DNA from: Baylisascaris procyonis | Taxonomy: Eukaryota; Nematoda; Chromadorea; Rhabditida; Ascarididae | Assembly (NCBI GenBank): GCA_037389465.1 | Contig: JAZARR010000094.1 | Location: forward strand, 30,538-94,537 | Length of the DNA stretch: 64,000 nucleotides | Reading direction: 5' to 3' | Shown here: positions 50,618 through 61,017 of the stretch, one piece after another | Layout: every line of letters starts with the position of its first letter | Position numbering within the stretch: the first letter of the stretch is position 1 | The notes under the pieces: generated by a model | The model's database searches: none | What the model saw: only the letters and a program-made list of their open reading frames with translations | Told to the model about the DNA's origin: nothing | Translations under genes and position numbers: made by a program

Positions 50618-53600
50618 ATGATGGACGTTGAAGGAACGTCGAATACGGATGGTTCATGTGATCAACAGCAACAACCTCATGCAAACAATTTGGCATCCGG
50701 AAACTCAACAGATACGGTCGATACAACATTCGATAGCATGGAAAAAAGGATACACAAATGTCGTGCCGATTTCATTTTTCTTACTGAATTAGGTTTGTTT
50801 ATAATTTAAACTGCATATGCATGTTTATTTCTTGAACTCATAAGAATAAATAAGATTGAAGGTATAAATTGAGTTGGGTAATAAATCCACCAATAGCAAT
50901 CACAGTGTATGAAAGTGGATAGAGTGAGATTAAATTGGATTCAAACGAAGGAAAGAGTACGAATTTTCCGACAAAATTAATATTTCTACAAAATTAATAA
51001 ATTAAAATATTTTTTTTTTACAAAAATTAATAATGCGAATTTCTCAACAAAAAATTAATAATACCGTTTAGAATTAATATATATTTTTTGATTACAGGTG
51101 AGGGATCGTTTTCAACGGTGAGTTTAGCCAAAGAAAAGAGTACAGATCGAGAGTTTGCTGTAAAAGAATGCTATAAGAAAGTAATTATTCGTGAACGAAA
51201 AGTGCAGCAAATATATCGTGAAAAAGAGGTCAGTGAAGTTCTTTCTTTATGCATTTTTAATTTTGCAGATGTGTTTTTAACTGGAAAGGCATACCCGATT
51301 TTGATTGCTTTTTGAGAGCAACTTGCACACTTCAAATTATTCCATTTGTCTACTGATAGAATACGCTAAGGTAGCACTCATTGGTGCATATCGAAAAGCC
51401 GTAGTATCGGTGGCATAAACATATTGCAAGCTTGACTAATGTAGAAGTTGAAAGCAAAAATTAGCAAAGGAGAGTCCACTTTTACTGATTATATATGCGT
51501 TGGATGTAAATTTGCAGCTGGTAAACGTTAGAGTCGACGGCGGAGAAATAAGGAGGGAGAGAGAGAAGGAAGAGGATGATATGAGACAATTTAATTGCTT
51601 TCGACTTCATTAACAGTGTTTCTTGATAAAAATGTTGAGGGGAAATATGAGGCTAACATATTGAAGGCATTCCCTTATATCTTAAAAAGCTTTGCATTTC
51701 GAATTATAGTATTTGTTCACCAAAAAAAAAAAAACATCTGCTTATTCGTTCCTTAATAAAACAAAAAAGTTTTAATTAAAAATGCGCTTTTGTTTTGTTT
51801 TTCATTTCTTTTTCTAAAATAATTCATTTTTATTTTTCATTTAAGGTCTTTTTTGTTTCTATTGCAATGATCGTTAAGAGTAATTAGATTGATCTGAGTT
51901 TATGAATAATATATATACTAATTATTACGATTACGTATTTTATATTCACATGTTGTCTAACTATTTTTATTTAATGATTTGAAATATACAATTGTTAAAA
52001 AAAATTTTCAAAATTTTTACAGGCAATGGCAAGGTTATCACAAAAAGAGAACTATCATCCATTCATTGTACAAATATATTGTACTTTCCAAGATCGAGAC
52101 TCGCTCTATATTGTTATGACTCTTGCTAAGGTTTGTGTTTTTTCATGTATATATTGCAACAAAGCTTGAAGTATAGTCGGTCACAGCGATCGGAAACTAA
52201 ACTTTTATTGACTATGGACTTGATTTGTTGAATTAGCACAAATTATGGGAGTTTTATGAAGGTATTATAAGCAAAATATTTGATTGCGAAAACGAGAATG
52301 CAATTTTCTTCTGCGATTTTTGCTCTCAACGATAGTGATGCGCAAATATGAAAAAAAAAAAATAGAAAAGCATTTCGGTAAAAGTTTTTGTATTGAATGT
52401 TTTTTTGATATTGTACCATATATCAGCAGATTTAGCTCTACTATATATTCTCACTGAGCTCGGGACTTATAGCCTCCGTTAGCGCAGTTCCCCAAAATAA
52501 ATATTTATTAATGACTCGATCATAATATTATATGGTTGCGAATTTCTCAGCATTAAACATATGAAGGTTTATTAGTCATAAAAATATTGCAATCTTTTAT
52601 TCTAATCTGTTTTTTTTTTTTAAATAGGGAGGCGAATTATTAAAGAAGCTGAAGAAACATAAGAAGTTCGATATGGATGCAACACGATTCTATTCAAGCG
52701 AGATCGTCTCAGCGCTTAGCCACATGCATAGCCTTGGCATCGTTCACAGGTTTTTATTGGTTTTTTTTTAATATTTATTGTTTTAACATGACATTTTTCG
52801 AACTAAATATGAAGATAAACTACACATAGCTGAATTAAGAATATTTTAATATGAATATATTTTTTCTATAATTCAAAATAATCATCTATTTAAAGGGATC
52901 TTAAACCGGAGAATATACTTCTCGCAGAAAGTGGTCATATTTTGATATCTGATTTCGGATCGGCGAAGATCGTCGGCGCCGATGGCGCGGCGTCAAATCT
53001 TGACGCCGGCGATGAGAACGTTCGACGAAGGTGGTGCTTCTTTCGTTATTAATCTTTATTTTTTGTGCTTTTTCTTTTACTATATCAAGAAGGAATAGAC
53101 AGAAAGATGCATTAATGTCGAGTGACACCATTTTTGGAACTGTTTCCGAATAAAAAAAACCCTTCTAGATGATTTAATGCGCGTTGTAAACTTTTAAATA
53201 ATTCTTCGACCAGCTAGCTACACGCTAGACTCCGAGTATCATCGGTCGGCCTTTTTCCTACCCGGTGTTTCTAATAAAGGCGTAAATATTGCTCGATGCT
53301 GTTTTCAGGAAACGATTAAGCTCATTTGTGGGTACAGCACAATACGTAAGTCCCGAGGTACTCAACGGTGAAATGGTACAAGAGACGTGTGATTATTGGG
53401 CACTTGGTGTTATCATTTATCAGCTACTCACTGGTCGGCATGCTTTTCACGATGAGAGCGAATATCTTATCTATCGGCGGATATTGCATGCCTCTTACGA
53501 TATACCAGAAGAGATGCCAATTAAAGCACGTAATATTATCGCAAAATTACTTGTCGTTGATGTATCGAAACGACTAGGTTCAATTGAATTGGGTGGTGCA

Positions 53601-53681
53601 GAAGCAATTAAAAGGGATGAATTCTTCGAGGGTATTCCATGGGATAATCTTGAAGGCGTACAACCCCCTATTCTTGATTAG
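50618..53681 (+). CDS. PDK1-like protein kinase without PH domain
   Basis: Six exons, phases consistent: 50618-50792, 51098-51228, 52023-52130, 52628-52749, 52896-53030, 53309-53681; 347 residues. Kinase domain from about residue 58: glycine loop [11 protein letters not shown], catalytic Lys in FAVKECYKK, alpha-C Glu in [23 protein letters not shown], and activation segment [15 protein letters not shown], which matches the hallmark of 3-phosphoinositide-dependent kinase 1 including its autophosphorylated Ser. The end ([10 protein letters not shown] ... GIPWDNL) fits the PDK1 C-lobe. PDK1 phosphorylates the activation loops of AGC kinases such as Akt, S6K and SGK. A normal PDK1 carries a C-terminal PH domain; here TAG follows the kinase domain directly. 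It may be a PH-less paralogue rather than the main PDK1. The N-terminal 57 residues are Gln/Asn/Thr-rich and probably disordered. Possible poly(A) signals are at 54122 and 54138. Confidence 0.92.
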
Positions 53682-55250
53682 CAACGATCTCAGAGTTCAG
53701 CGCAAATGTTTAAAAAAAGAGAATATTTCAGGTTTATTTATTTAGAAAATGAGAATATTTAGTATTAAATCTCAAAAAATTTATTTTTCTTAAGACAAAA
53801 TTAAACTCCGGAAATTTGATGTCTTAGAAAAGTGACTAAAAATGATTTAGGAGAAATGCGGTGATAGGCACAAAGGTTCTTATTTATACAAATTCTGAAG
53901 AAATTTTTATGTAATTTTGGGATAATGGATTGGCGGTTTTAAATCTGTGGGATATTATGAATTAAGTGAAATTTATCTTTATAATACTAAAATATCAGAG
54001 CCTTAATCTATTTTCCTATCTGTGCGCCCTAGATGTGTACTCGCATCGAATTTTATTATTTCATTAATATTCATTTTTGCGACATTCTTTATGCATTTAT
54101 CCGTGAAATTCAATGAAAATTAATAAAAAAAATTGAATAATAAAGTCGACAAATGAAACGATACTTTACATAACAAATAGGAAATTCGTACATTTGTACA
54201 AATAAATATATGAGGAATAGCATTCTGCTTAGTTAAAGTATGCAAATTCTTGAGTAGAATGAAGAAAGCATATAACAGTCTTTTCTATTATTATTGTTTT
54301 TTAATGTTATCCCTGTATAAAGAGGCTAAAATATACTGAATAAATCGGCATTCAAATATAGCATCAGCACATTTCACTCATTATAAGTGCATCAAAGTTT
54401 TCTATCTGCCATTTGAGAGAGGATAAAAACTTTGATGCACCTCTATCAGCTAAAAATTCCTCATAGAAAGTTCCAAAGGATAGGTCATATATAGAAATGG
54501 AAGAAAACCATTACGATCATTAAAAAAATGCACCTTTCCATAAAAATTCATTCGACAAGTCGACCATGACAGCATTTTGTTAGAATGCTTTAAACGCCTA
54601 CAGCTACTGAACACAAATAGGCTTGAATAAACTTTCATACTTCATTGATGCTTAATAATTTTGAAAATAAAATTTTTTCGGCGAAAACGACCTGACGAGT
54701 AAAGGGGCATTGATGAACTAGTCAAGGTAGCGCTTTGTGGAAAGGCGCATTTGTCATATTATTCGCTGTTTCGATTCCAAAAAAAGCAAAAAAAAGGAAG
54801 CCATGGTTAAATTATATGAAAGTAGGTATTTCTGGCCATGAAACTTTTCGAATACTTGAGCGTTCAATGTCTATGTTTTGATTCCTCATTTTCATCGTCG
54901 ATTCGTTGAAATGTCGGCTCCAATGGTGGTATTCCTGAGATTTACGCTTGATTATAGTAGCCAAAATAATTTGATCTTAACCATTTTTAAACTGTCTATT
55001 TTTTTTATTTTGAGTAATTAGTAAATACCCTCAAATTCTAACGTATAGCATAAATAAAAAAGAAAAGAACTTTCAGCTATTATACTTGTTATTTATAGTG
55101 CTTCGTCTTTATTCGACACATAGTCATTCGTTTATTTTAAAGCTCATGAGGATTCCTTTGAAGCGCTTCCTTCTTATATCATTGTTTTTGAGACTTATGA
55201 ATGATTGAAGCAAAAATTTTTGGCGTCTCTTCACCACTTATACCCCATAT
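53682..55250. other. Gap 3' of kinase gene
   Basis: AT-rich, several AATAAA hexamers, one inverted repeat (separate entry). No coding exon recognised. Confidence 0.4.
54387..54440. repeat. 15 bp perfect inverted repeat
   Basis: GTGCATCAAAGTTTT (54387-54401) is repeated inverted at 54426-54440 with a 24 nt loop. Possible small hairpin RNA or tiny MITE end pair; function unknown. Confidence 0.8.
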
Positions 55251-55714
55251 TTATGCGTTTTTACGAGAAGACGGGTATGCTGCAGAGAGCGAGGAGGAAT
55301 AAGAGTATGCCGCCCCGTTTGGCCCCGACTTAAAAACTCCTTCTTTCTCAGACTCATGGTTGATAAAATGAGGGGCAGAAATACGAGAGAGATCGTTCGA
55401 AGTAGTATTTGTAAGGGGATCCCCTCGAAGAGCAGGAAGGCCTTTGCAAACCCTCGAACAACCCCTAAATTCGAAACGCCCTTACCATATTTGGCTCTTA
55501 TCGAATCGAGATACGCTTTACGTTGCATTCGTCGTTGTTGTTGACGATTCTCCATCGCCAATCGATTCGCCAATTCTTTTGCATATCTCTTTTCGAATGT
55601 ATGTTGCAACCATCTCATACGACAACGTTTGCAACGATAGCAACAATAACAACAACAACAACACACAACCATCACAATAAGTCCAACGAGTACGCTTAAC
55701 GTTATTGTAAGCAT
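55251..55714 (-). CDS. Small Cys-rich membrane protein
   Basis: Two exons, 55714-55486 and 55279-55251, about 85 residues. Starts MLTITLSVLVGLIVMVV, a signal-anchor-like helix, followed at once by a cysteine cluster (CCCCCYCCYRCKRC) at the membrane boundary, then a basic, Gln/Arg-rich helical tail ending SSRKNA. Clustered juxtamembrane Cys suggests palmitoylation, an inference. The ATG lies 11 nt after a TTTTAG acceptor, which could be trans-spliced. Alternatively this exon could continue from the secreted-protein exon at 57211-57034, whose phase-1 end would create the join MNW. No named family recognised. Confidence 0.55.
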
Positions 55715-56977
55715 TTTCCAATTCACTAAAATTATGAAAAAAATTTATTCTTTTACATACCAATCATTGCATTTATTCCTCCATTTTATTCGCACTCAAA
55801 TCATCGTAGTTATTACTACATTTCACTTATATTCCATTTGAATGGAAATAAATTAATGCAGACATTTTCTCTACTCAACGTTTTTGCACTCATTCACCTT
55901 TGCCACTATCTTCGACTATGATGATCGCCGTTTGAGGATTCTTCTGTGAATGAACGCGGCAACTAGTTGCATTTGTCCATCATCGTTTAGCCAAATCGAA
56001 ATTCACTCATTTAATATGGCGATAAGAATTTGAAATTTTTGAATTTTTAGAAATATTGAAAGTAACCGGAAGGACCTTTGAAAATAGTCCCTCTTTTTTT
56101 GAAAAAAGACGCAATAAAAGAGAAAATGGACGATATCGACGAGCGGAATGGTAAATAAAGATTCTCTAGCAAATATATACGAAATGTCGAGCAAATTTCC
56201 TGAATATTCAATAGCATTTGTGAAGGATGTGTGCCACTCGATATTCCTCAGTCTTAAGGGGGGTACTAGTCAACTGGTGGACGATCCTAAGAAACAGGAA
56301 AAAGAACGAACCCCAACAATTATTGTATCTAGCATCATCGAGTGGACAATTCGGTAGATACCATCTATAATCGGAGCATTTTTTGGTTCTCGCACACCAG
56401 AAACAATGCTGAAAATTAAAAAAAAAAACATAAAAGGAATTGTTAAGCGATCAAGAAAAAAATGCTATTTCTATGTGAATAATTTTTTTTGTTGTGAACT
56501 CCTCTCTTTCTCGATTCCCCGCCCATCCTCCCTTCCACTCCCCTCACTTTTCCGAAAACGAGTTGTCGAATCGATTGCTGCGAGATGTTATTTTGCAGGA
56601 AACGGAAATTTCAACTCTTTTTTCCTACCACACACAAATTTCGCCATTGAATGTGGACACCCGAAAAAATTAAAATATCTAAGGACTTATATCAGAGGAC
56701 CTATTGTGAGCAAGAGGCTGAAAAGCACTACTTTCAGGTAATATGACCTTGACCCAGCACCGTCGACTCACCCCTTGAACTTATTTGAAACTCCGGCAAC
56801 ATGATTATGACTCTTCACTCCTAAAGACTGTTTTCGAGCAACCGGAAGTGTTTACGAGTATCCTAATGAAAGAGCTGAATTTATAAGAAATCCAGAAAAG
56901 TTTGGATTTCTTAGTGTGAAATCTATATGTACAGAAGCTGGAGTCAGTTCTAATAACTCGAAGAGTATGAATGTCGT
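55715..56977. other. Gap between two small minus-strand genes
   Basis: If the two neighbouring exons belong to one gene this is its intron. Short plus-strand open frames (up to 111 codons) show no motif. Nothing else seen. Confidence 0.35.
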
Positions 56978-57211
56978 TTATGCAAATATATGAGATAAAC
57001 AGAAAAATAATATCAATGCTAATAAGGATGAACTAACCCCGCCTTTGTTAACGCACATTTCACATGTGGCGTTAATGCTCGCAGCTATATCACAGCTCAT
57101 TTGTGACACTTCGGCAGTTGTTTTTTGACTCTCAAGAGTTGATACTTCCAGGCTATATGCGATATCCGTGTAGATCACGACACAGATAATACCCAATAAA
57201 ATAGCATTCAT
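56978..57211 (-). CDS. Small secreted, possibly GPI-anchored protein
   Basis: A 77-codon frame. N-terminal signal peptide (MNAILLGIICVVIYTDIAYS), a short mature part with three Cys (SCDIAASINATCEMC) and one NAT glycosylation site, then small residues (GGVSSS) followed by a hydrophobic end (LLALILFFCLSHIFA), a layout typical of GPI-anchor signals. Alternatively it is the first exon of the Cys-rich membrane protein to its left, splicing near 57034. The signal peptide is convincing; the gene end is not settled. Confidence 0.5.
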   Translation of the reverse strand: MNAILLGIICVVIYTDIAYSLEVSTLESQKTTAEVSQMSCDIAASINATCEMCVNKGGVSSSLLALILFFCLSHIFA

Positions 57212-57294
57212 GTTTGCGGATCGCTGTCGCTATAGATAGAATCTTTTTCCAGAAGGACGTGAAAGCTCAAATGGTATTATATGGGCCGTTAATA

Positions 57295-57376
<82 letters not shown>

Positions 57377-60300
57377 TCAACCTCACCTCATTTCCCTACT
57401 ACCCCCTCTATCGTTTGCCTCTATCGGGAGAAAATACCTACCCTTCCCAATTTGTACCTGTTCATCTTTGCTGGCGATAAATGTTGTTTCTCTCCTAAGC
57501 TCATCGTTTATTTCTGTCATGCACTTCCGAAACAATTGTTGTTAGATGTCAGTTAGATGAATGACAACAAAAAATAAAGTCCGAGAACCTTTGATGCAGT
57601 TCTTTGCTGTCCACGAATGATCACAGCTTTAGTAATAAACTGAAAATGGCGCATTTGTCATATGAATCTCTCAAATATATGAACGATGAGTAGCTACTAT
57701 TATTTTACAGAGTAAACATTTAGTAAAGATAAAAAATACGCACAATAAAATCCATTTAAACGGCACTCAATAGACTTACAGTAGTTCTTCATTAAGTCTA
57801 TGGTATTGAGATAACCACGACATTTAAAGTTTTGAAATTGAAATGACGTTTGATAAAAAAGTGGAAAGCATTTTTACAATATTTAGTATTGACTTATATT
57901 CTGGATGCTTATATCCTAGAAGAAGAGCAGATCTTATGTTTTTGAAATTTTTGAAAACCAACAATTGTGCAAGACTGAGCTTATAAACGTAGAAATACGG
58001 TAACTATTTAAAACACCGATGAGCAATATGATAAGACTTTAAAAAAAAGTTCTACTTCCAACTCGACTATCCTTTCTCTCTCTCTCTCTAAGAACCCTCT
58101 CTTCTTTTACATTGTTCAATTGTAATTCCATAATGGAATTCCAATTTAATTATTACACTTATAAAATATTTCAATAAACTATAAGACTTCATATAAAAAA
58201 AAGCATTTTTAAAAAAAAAAAAGAAATCACTGCTGAAAATAAAAGCCTATATATCGGGTGAGCAACACACATATGACAAGAATCAACGTGCATATATTTG
58301 ACAATGAATGAAAAATATAAACGAATAAGAGTGCTATCCGATTGGCAAACAAATATGATCCAATCGATAAATATTAGAGAGATCATTCGATAGTAATAGA
58401 AAGAGTACATTTTTGCGGCGAAAATCTCTAAAAAGTTAGAATCATAAATCAATAGGTAGATCATTATCAAAAATAATTACATCATTTCAAAAATTATTTC
58501 AATTTCAATCAGCAATTTTTATCTAAAATATTAAATATGCTATAACCCTAATGCATATTAAATTAAAATATAAATTTTTTTTTTCTTCAAATATTTATCA
58601 ATTTTTGAAATGAAATGCTTTATCACCATAGTAACAATATAAACAATTGCTTTTAATTTTGTTGATTTATATGTAAGAAATAAATCAATATTAGATTATA
58701 GGAATTTATTTCTCAATATTATAATAGATTCGAATATTCTCCATAGAAATTTATGAATATAATTTTTGCAAATATAAAATTTGTAATAGAGAATAGAATC
58801 GTTTAGAAATGGGATTCCAAAAAAAAAAGCGAATATCGCTAAACTTCTTTGAATAACCTGTCTGATGATACTTCCTATTCATATACCTCCAGTTTGAACG
58901 CATTAATTCAACAAATCTGAGTAATTCGCATAATTTTTTCGAACATAAAAATCAAAAACCACGGCCGACATGTCTGAGATGTCTGATAGTCTGATATGGG
59001 ATTTGTTTAATTCAGACCGATAAGTAGATAAAAACCTATAGCATCAGAACAAAAAAAAAATTAACCTAAGACATTACTGAGACATTATTGTATCTTTTTT
59101 AACACAGCACAAGATGAAGAACACCTCGCGCTAATAGTGAATAAATAAATTTAATTAACCGCAATAGTCAATTAATTAAAGGAATCCAAGAAAGTCATAA
59201 CTATCCTTCTAAACAGGGCATCTGTTCTACGTCAAATCACCATTCCTTCCAATTCGCCCCTTAAAAAACTTTGTTACATCCTTGTCACTTAGCATCCGTG
59301 TCTGACATTTTGTTCACTTAGTTCATTATTCAGATTAGTCATTTCTTTGCTTCCCATGAGTCACATTTGTTTTGATTTGCCTCACTTATTCCTAATGCAA
59401 TCTGATAGGATTGCAACCATCGACGATTCATTTTCTAAGCGAGAAGGAGAGTTCAGCAAAACATTCCTGAAAGGAGAGAGTCAGCTGCAAGATAAATCAA
59501 CCTCTGACCTCAATATTTCCCCAAAATTGAATCCGCTATCACCGAAAACCCAATCCTCTTGACTTCGCTACTTTTGAATATGATAGTTTGCCTAAAGGTT
59601 CTGTGGAATTGCCCAATTTCTTTCAAGTAGTAGCACTGTTTTTGCGTTTGTTGACTATGAGGATTTCCCGGCATCCGTTCGAACTCTATCGGAGACAAAC
59701 ACATCACACTTTTTGCCTCGTATTGACTGCATCGTTGTTAGAATGAAAGTGCCATAGGCTTTTTCCGTTAAATAACTCTGACTTTATTTCTCCAACAATA
59801 ACAAATCAGCGTTAAACAAGTATGAGATAACTCCACATGGTAAATTACTCTTTGCAAGTTGACACTTTTTTTTATGCAACAAAAGCTAGGAGATAAATTA
59901 ACGAGCGTTTTTTTCCAAACAGCTCAATCGTTCGATCATAGCTCAAGAGAATCGAAATTCTCAGCGACATTTCAAAAATGGAAATGCCTCAGACTATAAC
60001 CATCACAAAACGATCGGATATATATCTGCGTCGGAAGCAAAACTCAAACAACACCAGCAAGCCCCCATCAAGCAGATTTGTTTGTCTTACTAGAATAAAC
60101 ATACCGCATAAAAATTTCATCTCTATAGAGATATGAACCTAGAAGATCTGAAAAAGAAGAAAAAATTTTAGAGCCATAAAGCAATACGATCAAGTAGTAA
60201 TTTCTAAGAACGCAAAATACGGATAGCTTCCTTCCATATTCAAACCCTAAACTATGTTCAAATCGCTACAGTATATCTCGAGCTGAAATATGCGAAATGG

Positions 60301-61017
60301 ATCTTCAATGAAAATCTAGCTCGGGCATTCCTCTCGATATTCTTTTAGAAGTTCTTCAATGAAAATTTTTAGAGAAAATGTTCTGCCTTTCTTCATTAAT
60401 TTTCCTACCAAGCTTGCAGTGGAATTAACAAAAAATACCCAATCTGAACCTCGTCTATCGCCTTTTCAATCAATCAATGAGTATCTTCCTCATAAATATT
60501 TTTGCGCAAATGCAACTTTATAACATCGTTTGTTCAATAAGAACTCATTGAGGTCAACGTTCTGTTCACACATAAAAACAAAAATCAATTTTGCAAAATA
60601 TTTAAAAATCATGAACAACTTTCATCCCATATTTGCATCTTCCAAAATACATTCGTCCGTAAACATGGCGCAATCATTTCACTACCTGAAATATATATTT
60701 ATCAATAATGCATCCACTCAGTGATAAGTTTTAATCATAAAGAGGTGAATTTCTAGTCAAATTTCATCTTACGAGTAAGAAGTCTCTAAATTATAAGTTG
60801 CAATTGAAGGAACAACAAAAATTTCGGTGAAGAATATGAAATATCCTCATTTCTTTTAAACGAAATCACTAACAACGCAACATATGCAATAAAATGGCAA
60901 TAAAAAATAAATAAACAACAGTAAATAACAACAATAAATTTTCTAAGACATGATATAAATTAATTTCAACAAATTAAAGCATAAAACAAGAGGGAATCAG
61001 AAAGAACGAAAACCTAC
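57212..61017. other. Long AT-rich gap
   Basis: Contains a TA microsatellite, a short TC run near 58074-58089 and a less AT-rich patch at 59.35-60.1 kb with coding-like but frame-broken translations (see findings). Remaining exons of the minus-strand gene at 61-64 kb may also lie here. No gene supported. Confidence 0.35.
57299..57373. repeat. (TA)n microsatellite
   Basis: Uninterrupted TA dinucleotides over about 75 bp. Confidence 0.97.

Noticed and set aside
57214..57545. Plus-strand frames with IYIYIY runs
   Set aside because: They are translations of the (TA)n microsatellite at 57299-57373.
59510..59707. Minus-strand frame with an integrase-like LSPIEFERM motif
   Set aside because: Only a few residues resemble integrases, with no catalytic DDE segment or terminal repeats. 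The opposite strand looks more coding-like.
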